From positions 372,001 to 436,000 of the forward strand of contig CANLVD010000003.1 in NCBI GenBank assembly GCA_947494445.1: a DNA stretch of 64,000 nucleotides, read 5' to 3'. Shown piece after piece: positions 18,165-27,388 of the stretch. The notes below the pieces were generated by a model, which did not search any database, had not been told where the DNA came from, and saw only the letters and a program-made list of their open reading frames with translations. Numbering within the stretch: position 1 is the stretch's first letter; each line of letters opens with the position of its first letter. Position numbers and translations under genes: made by a program. Source of the DNA: an uncultured Paracoccaceae bacterium (lineage in GTDB: Bacteria; Pseudomonadota; Alphaproteobacteria; Rhodobacterales; Rhodobacteraceae).

Positions 18165-18499
18165 TCACCCGATTTGCGATGTTCGAAGGACAGGTCCGCG
18201 AGGGCCACAAGGACGCGTTTCGCGCAGCCGTTCATGATCGCCTCGTGCCGCTCTGGCGCCGCTTTACCACCAACACGGACGTCCGCGTCATGTTTTCCGA
18301 AGACCGTGACGACGGCGCGCCAGAATTTCCTCTGATCCTCGCCATCACCTACCCCGACCTCGACGGCATGGGACAGGCACTTGATTGCCCCGAGCGCTAC
18401 GCCTCAAAGGATGAGACCGCCAAGATCGTGGCGGAGCATTTTGACGGCAAGATCCACCACCACGTCACATTGATGTCAGAGTTTTCCCCAACCCACTGA
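18161..18499 (+). CDS. Small protein of unknown function in sugar-acid operon
   Basis: A 112-residue hydrophilic protein without signal peptide, overlapping the preceding dehydrogenase gene by an ATGA. Its size, the FxGxVxEGxxxAF start and the mixed beta-alpha pattern recall dimeric alpha/beta-barrel proteins such as Dabb or L-rhamnose-mutarotase-like folds. I cannot confirm that. A role in sugar-acid handling is suggested only by the operon. Confidence 0.7.
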   Translation: MITRFAMFEGQVREGHKDAFRAAVHDRLVPLWRRFTTNTDVRVMFSEDRDDGAPEFPLILAITYPDLDGMGQALDCPERYASKDETAKIVAEHFDGKIHHHVTLMSEFSPTH

Positions 18500-18504
18500 A
18501 ACCC

Positions 18505-19512
18505 ATGAAAAAACCGGTCAGAATGCGCGATGTGGCAGAGGCGGTGGGCGTCTCTCCCATGACCGTGTCGCGGGCCTTCAAGCCCGGCGGCGCCGTTGAT
18601 GACGAAACCCGTGCCAAGGTGCTGAGTGCAGCCAACCGGCTGGGGTATGTCTTTGACAGCACCGCCTCGACCCTGCGCTCCCAGCGCACCGGTTTCGTGG
18701 CCGTGACCATCCCCTCGCTCAACAACGCCAATTTCGCCGACACCTTCCGCACCCTCAATGACAGCCTTGAGACCGCAGGCCTGCAAATTCTTCTGGGCAG
18801 CACCGATTACCGGGTCAAAACCGAGGAGAAACTGGTCGATCAGCTGCTGCGCCGCAGACCCGAGGCGATCGTTCTTACCGGCAGCCACCACAGCGAGCGC
18901 ACCCGCGAGATGATCACCCGCGCCGACATCCCGGTAATCGAGATCTGGGACCAGCCTGAACACCCGCTTGGTCATGTGATCGGCTTCTCGAACGCAGACG
19001 CCATCCGCCCCGTGGTGCGCCATCTGGCCGAGACGGGCCGCAAGAAACTGGGCTTTGTTGGCGCGTCCGATACGGCAGATTTTCGCGGCCGGGCCAGACG
19101 ACTTGGGGTGCTGGACGAGGCTGCAAGGCTCGGCCTGCCAACACCCGCTCTGATCTCCGCCGGACCGGCACCGGTCTCGATGGTTCATGGCGCGCGGGCT
19201 GTGGCCGACAATATTGCGGACATCCGCAAGCTTGATGCGCTGATCTGCGTCTCCGATCAGGTGGCCTTTGGTGCGATGTCGGAATGCGCGCGTCAGGGCA
19301 TGCACGTGCCGGGCGATCTGGCCGTGACAGGTTTCGGCGCGTTCGAAATTGCATCCGTCTCCAGTCCGACGATCACCACCGTCGATGTGCAATCATCCGA
19401 GATCGGCAGCCTCACCGGCACGTTTCTGGTCGATCTCCTGCAAGGCCGCACTGACCCCAGCCCCTTGCGCTGTCGCATCCGTACCAGCCTCAGACTGGGC
19501 AATTCTAGCTAG
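18505..19512 (+). CDS. LacI-family transcriptional regulator (GntR/IdnR-like)
   Basis: The 335-residue protein has an N-terminal LacI helix-turn-helix (MRDVAEAVGVSPMTVSRAFKPG, about residues 5-26), a hinge helix region and a periplasmic-binding-protein-like effector domain. It is the last gene of the sugar-acid operon. It is the natural candidate to bind the TGTTATCGATACCA site ahead of idnO and so control both idnO and idnD. Its 3' end overlaps the convergent glycosyltransferase gene by 8 bases. The inducer is probably a sugar acid such as gluconate or idonate, by inference. Confidence 0.9.
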   Translation: MKKPVRMRDVAEAVGVSPMTVSRAFKPGGAVDDETRAKVLSAANRLGYVFDSTASTLRSQRTGFVAVTIPSLNNANFADTFRTLNDSLETAGLQILLGSTDYRVKTEEKLVDQLLRRRPEAIVLTGSHHSERTREMITRADIPVIEIWDQPEHPLGHVIGFSNADAIRPVVRHLAETGRKKLGFVGASDTADFRGRARRLGVLDEAARLGLPTPALISAGPAPVSMVHGARAVADNIADIRKLDALICVSDQVAFGAMSECARQGMHVPGDLAVTGFGAFEIASVSSPTITTVDVQSSEIGSLTGTFLVDLLQGRTDPSPLRCRIRTSLRLGNSS

Positions 19513-20284
19513 GGTCCTTGCCGCCGTAGCCAATCCAGTAATCCCGCACGAAAGGCACTGCCCCCCTGCCATAGCGCAGCGGTTTGCCCCAGACCTGATT
19601 GTTGTCAGCCACCACGTCAATCGGGCGGGGCTTGCCGTGAAACGCCACGATCTTGGCCTCTGGCCCCGGTTCGCGCACGGGCACAAACCGGTTCAGCACA
19701 GGTTTTGCCATCAGATGCCGCTTGAAGGACACCACCCAGTCATCGGGCCAGAATTGCATGTCGCGTGCATATTTGGTCACAAACCGCTGCTCTGAGCGCA
19801 GTTCCGTTGCATGCGCCTCCGGCCCCTCCAGCCATGTCTGGTAGAAATGATCACACGGCCCACCCATATCAAAGGCCAGCACGCCGGTCGCGCCATTGAC
19901 CTCCCACTTACGGAAGTAATCGGCAAACCGCCGCCATTCCCGGATCACCACAACCTCACCCGGATGGGTCAGCATCGGTCCCAGATCACCGCAAACGACC
20001 GAATCCAGATCAATGAACAGTGCACGTCCCTGCAAGCCTTCCAGATGCTCCTGATAGATCGTCAGTTTCGGCCAGCCGCCCATACGGGTGAACGCACGGT
20101 CCAGATGCGGGTCGGGCAAGTCGTAGCATTCGACGCCCGGATCAATGCCGCGCTGGTCCTCGGTGAAACAGACAAACCGGTGCGGCAGGCTCAGATGATC
20201 ACGCACCGCACGATACAGAACATTGACATAGTCGGCGCTGTAAAGCGTGCCCCATTTCATACAGATCACGAAATTGTCCGACAT
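19505..20284 (-). CDS. Probable glycosyltransferase with DxD motif
   Basis: A 259-residue cytosolic protein of GT-A appearance. The N-terminus (NFVICMKWGTLYSADYVNVLY) and the metal-binding DLD at 92-94 within ALFIDLDSVV resemble GT8-like or related transferases. The start at 20284 is chosen because the longer frame runs into low-quality sequence and a conserved-looking N-terminus begins here. It stands alone and is convergent with the LacI gene. Donor and acceptor are unknown. Confidence 0.7.
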   Translation of the reverse strand: MSDNFVICMKWGTLYSADYVNVLYRAVRDHLSLPHRFVCFTEDQRGIDPGVECYDLPDPHLDRAFTRMGGWPKLTIYQEHLEGLQGRALFIDLDSVVCGDLGPMLTHPGEVVVIREWRRFADYFRKWEVNGATGVLAFDMGGPCDHFYQTWLEGPEAHATELRSEQRFVTKYARDMQFWPDDWVVSFKRHLMAKPVLNRFVPVREPGPEAKIVAFHGKPRPIDVVADNNQVWGKPLRYGRGAVPFVRDYWIGYGGKDPS

Positions 20285-20450
20285 CCACGCGCCCCTATGG
20301 TCTGATGCCCGCCTCCTAGCACCTGCCCGCTGGCTTGCCAATGCCTCCTCCCATTCATCGTGACAGCCTGCTCGGCGCGTGCTAACCTTTGCGCACCGGC
20401 GACAAGACCGGACCTGAGGCTTCTCAAACAAACCGAGCGGAGACAACGAC

Positions 20451-21011
20451 ATGACCCAATTTACCCGCCGCGGCCTGCTGGCATCGGGCGGCGTGGCGCT
20501 TCTGGCCGGTGCGGCCTGTGCGCCCATCCGCACCCCCACAGCCGCCGACATCGACGCGCGCGTGGCAACCAGCAAATCGCTTCTGTTTTCCACCGTGCCC
20601 GGCACCGAAAGTCTGGCCAGCCGCGCATCCGGCCTGCTGATCATTCCCAACATTGTGGAGGGCGGCTTCGTGCTTTCAGGCGCCTATGGCGAAGGTGCGC
20701 TGATGATCGGGGATGCGACCGTCGACTACATGTCGCTTACAGCCGCCGCCTTCGGTCTGCAAATCGGCGCGCAACGCTACGCACAGGCGCTCTTCTTCAT
20801 GACGCCCGAGGTTCTGCGAAACTTCCGCGTCACCGACGGTTGGGAGCTGGGCGTGGACGCCGAATTTGCCGCCCTTGATGCAGGTGCAGGAGCCGCAGGC
20901 ATCTCCACCCGCACGGTCACCAATCCGGTCTATTCCGTGATCTACGGCCAAAGCGGCCTGATCGTGGGGGCAAGCCTCGAAGGCGCGAAATATTCCCGCC
21001 TGATCCGCTGA
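20451..21011 (+). CDS. SYLF/YSC84-domain lipoprotein
   Basis: The 186-residue protein begins with RRGLLASGG and a hydrophobic stretch ending in a lipobox-like AGAAC, so it is probably exported by Tat or Sec and lipidated. Residues about 50-186 match the SYLF (YSC84) lipid-binding domain pattern, including the SRASGLLIIPNIVEGGFV segment and Gly-rich strands. SYLF proteins bind phosphoinositides in eukaryotes; in bacteria their role is unclear. A GGAG site precedes the ATG. It is followed on the same strand by the penicillin-acylase-family gene 75 bases later. Confidence 0.85.
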   Translation: MTQFTRRGLLASGGVALLAGAACAPIRTPTAADIDARVATSKSLLFSTVPGTESLASRASGLLIIPNIVEGGFVLSGAYGEGALMIGDATVDYMSLTAAAFGLQIGAQRYAQALFFMTPEVLRNFRVTDGWELGVDAEFAALDAGAGAAGISTRTVTNPVYSVIYGQSGLIVGASLEGAKYSRLIR

Positions 21012-21086
21012 CATCTGCCGGTTGCCCCTGACCTGCGCCCTTGCTAGCTAGGGGCACCCGGCACATCACACGGACCGATCAACCCT

Positions 21087-23546
21087 ATGGCAACGCTTTT
21101 CAAGTGGCTGACACGCGCTGTGCTGGGTCTCGCTGTGCTTGGCGTGCTGGCCGCAGGCATTCTGTACTACATCGCCAGCCATTCCCTGCCCGATTACCGC
21201 GCCCGTGCCGAGGTCCGCAATCTCACCCAACCGCTTGAGATTGTGCGCGACAGCTACGCCGTGCCGCACATCTTCGGGGCATCCGACCGCGATGTCATCT
21301 TCGGCCTTGGCTTTGCCCATGCACAAGACCGCCTTTTCCAGATGATGCTCCTGCGCCGCACAGCACAGGGCCGCCTGTCGGAGGTCTTTGGCGAAGAAAC
21401 CTACAATGTCGATCTGCTGTTGCGCGGCCTTGATCTTTACGGTGTCGCCCGCCGCGCAGTCGAGGTTCAGACGCCGCAAACCCTTACCGAGCTTCAGGCC
21501 TATTCCGACGGTGTGAACGCCTATCTCGAACGCATCCGGGACGAGGCACTGGGCCGCGGTGCGCCCGAGTTTTTCCTGTTTTCCAACCAGATTTCGCCCT
21601 GGACACCGGCAGACAGCATCGCGCTCATCAAGCTGATGGCCCTGCAACTCACCGACAAGGCCGAACGCGAGGTGCTGCGGGCCAAGCTGTCCCTGCGCCT
21701 CTCGCCCGAGCGTCTGGCAGATCTGTTGCCAGCCTCTCCGATGGCCACCATCGCCTTGCCTGAATTCAGCCAGATCCCATGGCCTGACACCCGCGATTTT
21801 GCGGGCATCGCCGTGCGTCACCCCCTGTCACCGGTCCGTGCTCCGGGGCTTGCCGGGGCCTCCAACGCATGGGCCGCATCAGGCACCCGCGCGGCATCGG
21901 GCAAGCCGCTTCTGGCCAATGACCCCCATCTTGGCCTGACCGCCCCCAGCCAGTGGTATCTGGCCCGGCTGGAACTGGCTACAGGCGGTGCCATTGGCGG
22001 CACGATCCCGGGCATTCCGGGAATTCTGGCAGGCCGCAACCCCTCGCTTGCCTGGGGCATCACCTCATCCTATCTCGATGATCAGGACATCTACATCGAG
22101 CGTCTGAACCCCGAAAATCCGGGGGAATACCTCACTCCCGAGGGCTTCACGCCCTTCTCAGAGCGCCGGGTCGTCATCGACATCAAGGACGCCCAGCCCC
22201 GCACGGAAGCCTTCCGGTCCACCCGCCACGGCCCCGTCATTCCGGGCAATCACTTCGGCATCGACGACATCACGCCCGAGGGCCATGTCGCCTCTCTTGC
22301 CTGGACGGCCCTCACCGGCAATGACCGCTCCATTGAAAGCGTGCTTGGGCTGATGCGTGCAGGCTCTGTTGCGGACGCCCGCGCCGTGGCCGCGCTGATC
22401 ACCGCGCCTGCGCTTACCCTGACGCTGGCCGATGCAAACGGCATCGCGTTGCAAATGACCGGTGCCGCCCCGATCCGGCAGGCACAGCACGGTTCCAAAG
22501 GTCAGATCCCGGCAGCTGGCTGGGTCTCGGTCAATGACTGGACAGGCCTGCGCAACTACGCCGATCACCCCGCCTCTGTAGACCCCGCCAGCGGCATCGT
22601 GGTCAACACCAACAACCGCCTGACCGACGCGCCCTTCCCCGATCACATCTCATTTGACTGGGGCGACACCCAGCGGATCGAACGGGCCAACCGGGTGCTT
22701 GGCGGACGGCAGTTCCACACCCTCGACAGTTTTGTCGAGGCGCAGTCGGACACCGTCTCGAACGCAGCCCGAACGCTCCTGCCGCTCATCGGTCGCGATC
22801 TCTGGTATGCAGGCGAACCAGCCGCCGCCGACACGCTGGAGCGCCGCCGTCAGGTCGCACTTGAGGCTCTGGCCGCATGGAATGGCGAGATGTCCGAACA
22901 CGCGCCCGAGCCGCTGATCTACGCTGCGTGGCTGCGCGCTCTGCAGCGCCGCCTGATCATCGACGACATCGGCCCGCTGGTCACGGCCCTGCCCCGACCC
23001 GAACCGCTGTTCATCGAACGTGTCTTCCGCAACATCGACGGCGCGGGTGTCTGGTGTGACATCCGCACCTCCACCCGGACCGAGACCTGCGCCGAGATGT
23101 CCCGTCAGGCCCTCGATGACGCGCTCCTCTACCTCTCCGAGCAGCATGGCAACCGCATCGAAGGCTGGCGCTGGGGCGAAGTGCATCAGGCCGTCCACCG
23201 GCACGAGGTTCTGGGCAATGTCCCGGTGCTGGGATGGCTGTTCAACATCCGTCAGAACACGCCGGGTGGCGATCACACGCTGATGCGCGCCCGCACGCCG
23301 GGCAATGGGCCGACACCCTTTGCAAATGTCCATGCAGGCGGTCTGCGCATCGTGGTCGATTTCGCCGATCCCGACGCCTCCCGCTTCATCATTGCCACCG
23401 GCCAGTCCGGGCATTTCCTGTCCCGCCACTATGATGATCTGTCGATCCTGTGGCGGCGGGGCGAGTATATTTCCATGTCGCTCGATCCCGACCGCGCCCG
23501 CGGTGGCGGCGACGGTGTGACCGTGCTGGAACCAAAGACGCCCTGA
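21087..23546 (+). CDS. Penicillin acylase family Ntn-hydrolase (S45)
   Basis: The 819-residue precursor has an N-terminal membrane or signal segment (about 10-30) followed by an alpha chain, a linker and a beta chain. The autocatalytic site is GASNAW with nucleophile Ser259, preceded by a Gly-Ala. Family members hydrolyse amide bonds of penicillins, glutaryl-cephalosporins, acyl-homoserine lactones or cyclic lipopeptides in the periplasm. Conserved Asn-containing stretches (VVNTNNRLTD, about 510-520) fit the oxyanion region. The substrate cannot be fixed here. An AHL acylase role is possible but speculative. Confidence 0.92.
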   Translation: MATLFKWLTRAVLGLAVLGVLAAGILYYIASHSLPDYRARAEVRNLTQPLEIVRDSYAVPHIFGASDRDVIFGLGFAHAQDRLFQMMLLRRTAQGRLSEVFGEETYNVDLLLRGLDLYGVARRAVEVQTPQTLTELQAYSDGVNAYLERIRDEALGRGAPEFFLFSNQISPWTPADSIALIKLMALQLTDKAEREVLRAKLSLRLSPERLADLLPASPMATIALPEFSQIPWPDTRDFAGIAVRHPLSPVRAPGLAGASNAWAASGTRAASGKPLLANDPHLGLTAPSQWYLARLELATGGAIGGTIPGIPGILAGRNPSLAWGITSSYLDDQDIYIERLNPENPGEYLTPEGFTPFSERRVVIDIKDAQPRTEAFRSTRHGPVIPGNHFGIDDITPEGHVASLAWTALTGNDRSIESVLGLMRAGSVADARAVAALITAPALTLTLADANGIALQMTGAAPIRQAQHGSKGQIPAAGWVSVNDWTGLRNYADHPASVDPASGIVVNTNNRLTDAPFPDHISFDWGDTQRIERANRVLGGRQFHTLDSFVEAQSDTVSNAARTLLPLIGRDLWYAGEPAAADTLERRRQVALEALAAWNGEMSEHAPEPLIYAAWLRALQRRLIIDDIGPLVTALPRPEPLFIERVFRNIDGAGVWCDIRTSTRTETCAEMSRQALDDALLYLSEQHGNRIEGWRWGEVHQAVHRHEVLGNVPVLGWLFNIRQNTPGGDHTLMRARTPGNGPTPFANVHAGGLRIVVDFADPDASRFIIATGQSGHFLSRHYDDLSILWRRGEYISMSLDPDRARGGGDGVTVLEPKTP

Positions 23547-23564
23547 CGCGGGTGCATCAGGGCG
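23539..23564. terminator. Hairpin between convergent genes
   Basis: CGCCCTGA and TCAGGGCG form an 8-bp stem with a 10-base loop that starts in the stop codon of the penicillin-acylase gene. There is no T tract, so intrinsic termination is uncertain. It lies between two convergent genes. Confidence 0.4.
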
Positions 23565-23592
23565 CTGATCTCTCCAGTCGTGAAAGGTCCGC

Positions 23593-24666
23593 TTATTCGG
23601 ATGGTGTTTCCGGCGTCTCTGGCACCTCAACCACCGGCGCAAGTTCCGGCAGGCTCAGCAAGCGGCGCACTTCGGCTTCAACCTCGGGCGTGATCGGCTT
23701 GTTCGCCGCCAGTTCCAGCAGCCCGTCTTCCAGATCAGCCTGCTCCAGCGCCTTTTCCTCAAGCTCCGCCACAATCATCTCAGCCTCGCGATAAGCGGCA
23801 CCATCGGCCTGCTCGGTCAGCAAATCCTGCTCGCGCACCAGATCCGCTTCCTGCTCGGCCTTGGCGACATCCAGCAGATCCTGCAACGCCGCCTTCTCTT
23901 CGTCGGTTTCAGCGGACAGAATATCAGCCTCAAGCGCATCTATGGCCAGTTGCCCATCCGCGATCTCGTCCTTGACCAGATCTAAATCGGCGTCTACCTC
24001 AGCCGCATCCCGCTCGGGTGCGGTCAGACCCTCCAGAATTGCCTTCTGCTCGGCCAGTTCTGCCTCCCGCAAGGCGCTTTCCTCAGCCGCATCCCGGTAG
24101 GCTGCTATCCGTCCGACCCGCGAATTCGGGCTCGCATTCTGTAACGCCTGTTCGGACGCGTGCGCCGCATTCAGCGCCCCCATGGCCGAGGCGAGCGCGC
24201 CATGGTTCTTCAATTTCATCCCGTCATCATCACCTGCGACCGGTCGCCCGACCGGGGCCGAGGCCCGCACCACCAGCTCATCCGAAGTCAGCCGCAACCG
24301 CTTGGCAGGCTTTGAGGGCTTGCTGGGCTGGTGCGCACGCACCACTTTGCGTTGCGATCCATCCGACCCCGACTGCTGAAGTCCAAGCATTTGCAACAGC
24401 TTCTTGGCCTGACCCGGAGCAGTTTTGCTCTTGTTCTTGCCAGAACCGCCACCGGCATTGTGAGACTTGGATTTCGCTGAGGCCGACTTGCCCTTCGACC
24501 CACCTGATTTCCCGTTGGAGCTTCCCGACTTGCCGTTGTCAGCACCCTTGCCGTTCTTGGCAATCGCCACATCAGGCGCCATCACCGCAACAATGGAAAC
24601 AGACGCAAAAGACAGTGCTGTTGCGCAAGCAATGCTGCGCGCCAATCCAGAACCCACAAATTTCAT
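23593..24666 (-). CDS. Exported coiled-coil protein of unknown function
   Basis: The 357-residue protein has a Sec signal peptide with likely cleavage after VAIA (near residue 35). It then has a Gly/Ser/Lys/Asn-rich low-complexity stretch (about 36-85), a basic segment, and a conserved-looking block around residues 165-205. Residues about 205-315 form a Glu/Ala/Leu-rich heptad-containing region that should be a long coiled coil. The tail is Pro/Glu-rich. There are no enzymatic motifs. A structural or envelope-associated role is plausible but not shown. Confidence 0.75.
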   Translation of the reverse strand: MKFVGSGLARSIACATALSFASVSIVAVMAPDVAIAKNGKGADNGKSGSSNGKSGGSKGKSASAKSKSHNAGGGSGKNKSKTAPGQAKKLLQMLGLQQSGSDGSQRKVVRAHQPSKPSKPAKRLRLTSDELVVRASAPVGRPVAGDDDGMKLKNHGALASAMGALNAAHASEQALQNASPNSRVGRIAAYRDAAEESALREAELAEQKAILEGLTAPERDAAEVDADLDLVKDEIADGQLAIDALEADILSAETDEEKAALQDLLDVAKAEQEADLVREQDLLTEQADGAAYREAEMIVAELEEKALEQADLEDGLLELAANKPITPEVEAEVRRLLSLPELAPVVEVPETPETPSE

Positions 24667-24754
24667 GTAAATCTCCTGATATCCCTCGCCCCGACTGTGC
24701 GCAGTCTAGGCGAAAGTCACAAGCGATCAATCAAAGGTTAGCAAGCATTCTCTT

Positions 24755-24772
24755 AAAGCGGATTTCCGCTTT
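24755..24772 (-). terminator. Terminator after sufS
   Basis: AAAGCGG and CCGCTTT form a 7-bp stem with a 4-base loop just downstream of the sufS stop. On the minus strand it is followed by TTTAAGAG. It would end the long isc-suf transcript. Confidence 0.5.
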
Positions 24773-24782
24773 CCGCTGCGGC

Positions 24783-26003
24783 TCAGGCAAACAGTTCGTG
24801 GCACAGTTCCAGCGCATCGACCAATACGTCAATTTCATCGGTAGTGTTGTACAGCCCGAAGGACGCCCTGCAGGTCGCACTCACGCCCATATGCTGCATC
24901 AGGGGCTGCGCACAATGATGCCCGGCCCGCACCGCCACGCCCTTCTGGTCGACCACGGTCGAGATGTCATGGGCATGCCCCGCACCGTCCATCGTGAACG
25001 AGAAAATCGCCCCCTTGCCCGGCGCATGGCCCTGCACATTCAGCCAGTTCAACCCGGCAAAGCGTTTGGTGGCATAGGCCGCAAGACTCTGCTCATGGGC
25101 GGCAATATTCTCCAGCCCCAGGGCGGTCATGTAATCCAGCGCGGCCCCCAGTCCGATCATCTGCACGATGCCCGGTGTGCCTGCCTCGAACTTGTGGGGC
25201 GGATCATTATAGGTGATCACATCCTTGCTAACCTCTCGGATCATGTCGCCGCCGCCCATGAAGGGACGCATCTCGGCCATCCGCTCGCGCTTGATGTAAA
25301 CCGCGCCCGAAGCGCTCGGCCCATAAAGCTTGTGCCCGGTGATCGCGTAGAAATCACAGCCCAGATCGACCATGTTCACCGGCATGTGCACGGCCGATTG
25401 CGAGCCATCTACACAAACCGCAACCCCGCGTTCATGGGCCGCCTCGCAGATCGTCTTGATGTCGACCACAGTGCCCAGCACATTCGACATATGCGTGATC
25501 GCGATCATCTTGGTCTTTGGCCCGATCGCATCAATGATCGCCTGCGGATCCAGCGCGCCGTTCACGTCCACATCGACCCATTTCAGCACCACGCCCTGCC
25601 GCTCGCGCAGGAAATGCCAGGGCACGATGTTGGCATGATGCTCCATCACGCTCAGGATGATCTCATCGCCCGGCTCCATCCGTGGTGCCGCCCAGCCATA
25701 GGAGATCAGGTTGAACGCTTGCGTTGATCCCGTCGTGTAAAGGATCTCATCCTCATGTTCCGCGCCCAGAAACACCCGCAGCTTTTCACGCACCGCCTCA
25801 AAATTCTCGGTCGCCAGATTGGACAGGAAATGCAGGCCACGATGCACATTTGCATATTCCTGACCATAGGCATGGCTCACCGCGTCAATCACCGCCTGAG
25901 GCTTCTGTGCCGAGGCACCATTGTCCAGATAGACCAGCGGCTTGCCGTTCACTTCCCGTGACAGGATCGGGAAATCCTGACGGATTTTCTGGACGTCATA
26001 CAT
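24783..26003 (-). CDS. sufS: SufS-type cysteine desulfurase
   Basis: SufS takes sulphur from cysteine as a persulphide for Fe-S cluster assembly on SufBCD. The 406-residue PLP enzyme has the cofactor Lys in ITGHKLYGPS. The catalytic Cys364 sits in a short loop, AGHHCAQP, the group II (SufS/CsdA) form and at the same number as E. coli SufS. The ATG at 26003 begins MYDVQKIRQDFP, a usual SufS N-terminus; the longer frame reads through intergenic sequence. It is the last gene of the isc-suf operon. No sufE or sufU partner is next to it. Confidence 0.96.
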   Translation of the reverse strand: MYDVQKIRQDFPILSREVNGKPLVYLDNGASAQKPQAVIDAVSHAYGQEYANVHRGLHFLSNLATENFEAVREKLRVFLGAEHEDEILYTTGSTQAFNLISYGWAAPRMEPGDEIILSVMEHHANIVPWHFLRERQGVVLKWVDVDVNGALDPQAIIDAIGPKTKMIAITHMSNVLGTVVDIKTICEAAHERGVAVCVDGSQSAVHMPVNMVDLGCDFYAITGHKLYGPSASGAVYIKRERMAEMRPFMGGGDMIREVSKDVITYNDPPHKFEAGTPGIVQMIGLGAALDYMTALGLENIAAHEQSLAAYATKRFAGLNWLNVQGHAPGKGAIFSFTMDGAGHAHDISTVVDQKGVAVRAGHHCAQPLMQHMGVSATCRASFGLYNTTDEIDVLVDALELCHELFA

Positions 26004-26035
26004 GCTCGTGCCTTTCAGGTCTTCGTGCCTTCTGA

Positions 26036-26608
26036 TCAAGACATAGCGACAGGGCCACCAAGTGCAAGTACGACAATCAGCGCAAGCACAAAGCTCAGCC
26101 CGAAGGCCACACCGATCACCTTCCACGCAGATGAGAACCCGTGCAATTCAGCCACGAAACTGCCCAATGCCCACAATCCCCAGATTGCCGCAGCCAGTGC
26201 AGCAAAGCCCATCAACGGGGCCAACAGCGCGCCCGAGATGATCATGACCGCCATCCAGATCAGGTTCATGAATCCAAGGAACACCGTGATCACCAGTGCC
26301 CCGTCCAGATCACCAGTGCCACCGAACATCCGCCCGATGCCAAAGACCAGTGCTGCCGTGATCAGGATCTGCCCAAACTGCAGCAGTGCGGCAGCCAGCG
26401 GCTGCATCTGTGACGGTGCCGTGCCTTCTTGCGCCATGCCGGCCACAAGCGCGGTCAGGAAGAATTGTACGACCGCCGCCCCGATGGCGACCACGATTGC
26501 AGCCTGCAAGACAAAGGCCCGGGAAATCCCGAGCCCTAGCAGTTGTCGCGCCGCTGTTCGGGGGCTCGACAACGCTTCCGCGACGAGCCGTCCGAGCGTT
26601 CCATTCAT
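26036..26608 (-). CDS. YIP1-family membrane protein (third of three)
   Basis: A 190-residue protein with about five hydrophobic segments and an N-terminal amphipathic part, matching the YIP1/Yip1-like fold. Its start lies one base downstream of the preceding YIP1-like gene stop, so the two are cotranscribed. It sits just before sufS. The molecular function of bacterial YIP1 proteins is unknown. Confidence 0.75.
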   Translation of the reverse strand: MNGTLGRLVAEALSSPRTAARQLLGLGISRAFVLQAAIVVAIGAAVVQFFLTALVAGMAQEGTAPSQMQPLAAALLQFGQILITAALVFGIGRMFGGTGDLDGALVITVFLGFMNLIWMAVMIISGALLAPLMGFAALAAAIWGLWALGSFVAELHGFSSAWKVIGVAFGLSFVLALIVVLALGGPVAMS

Positions 26609-26609
26609 G

Positions 26610-27299
26610 TTACAAAATCCCGTTTGCCTTCAGATAGACCGCGCCAACCAGTCCTGCAAGGGCCAGTATGGACATCACCATGAACGAGACCGAATTACGC
26701 ACAAATCCCTGGCTTTCGGCCAGACCCTGGCTGATGAACCAGATGAACGGCACAAGGCTGATCCAGTAAGGTGGCAGTGAAACCCATTCTTCGCCAAGGA
26801 TCGGGAAGACCGGCTCGAACCAGCTCAGCATCACCGTCAGAACAGCCATCAGGAACCCAAACGGGGCTGCGACCAGCGCGCCCCAGAACACGCCTGTGCG
26901 CGTCGCTTTCCAGTCGCCCTTGCCGCCAAACAGCTTGCTGCCCGCAGTCAGTGCGGCCGAAAACAGATACATCGCCGTCGTGCGCAGCATCAGCGCGCCG
27001 ATCAGCCAGGCCCCGATTTCAAGCGGAACCGCATTCTTCACGCCCGAGACCGGTGCAACCACCGTCTTCAACGACCATGATAGGAAAAAGATAATGTCCG
27101 AGAGCACGACGTAGAACAGCAGGCGGTGCTCATCGGGCTCTTCGTTGATCAAACGCCGGACATTGCCGCGCATGTCGCGCCAGCTGTCGATGATCCGATC
27201 GCCCAGATTGTCTTTGGTTTCACCAAAATACCCGCGCTCTGTTCGCGCCGTGGGGACAAATGCCACCGTTTCAGCGGTCTGGCTCTGAGACTCACTCAT
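26610..27299 (-). CDS. YIP1-family membrane protein (second of three)
   Basis: The 229-residue protein has a cytosolic N-terminus of about 60 residues, a basic/acidic INEEPDEHRLLFYV segment and about five membrane spans. The EEP..HRLLFYV pattern is also seen in the gene upstream (REERLLFYVFLG), so the two look like diverged copies. The ATG at 27299 (MSESQSQ) is chosen because the 24 bases before it read as basic leader without a better ribosome-binding site. It lies within the isc-suf operon. Confidence 0.75.
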   Translation of the reverse strand: MSESQSQTAETVAFVPTARTERGYFGETKDNLGDRIIDSWRDMRGNVRRLINEEPDEHRLLFYVVLSDIIFFLSWSLKTVVAPVSGVKNAVPLEIGAWLIGALMLRTTAMYLFSAALTAGSKLFGGKGDWKATRTGVFWGALVAAPFGFLMAVLTVMLSWFEPVFPILGEEWVSLPPYWISLVPFIWFISQGLAESQGFVRNSVSFMVMSILALAGLVGAVYLKANGIL

Positions 27300-27388
27300 A
27301 CCCTGCACCCTTCTTCGTGCCAATCACATCTTGCCCCCGCGATAAGAGTGCAGAAACAATAAGACACAATTAAGGCTTGGACCGCGGG

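Noticed and set aside
24018-25727. A 569-codon open frame on the plus strand, antisense to the coiled-coil gene and sufS
   Set aside because: It lies opposite two well-supported genes, has Arg/Pro/His-rich composition typical of high-GC shadow frames and no family motif.
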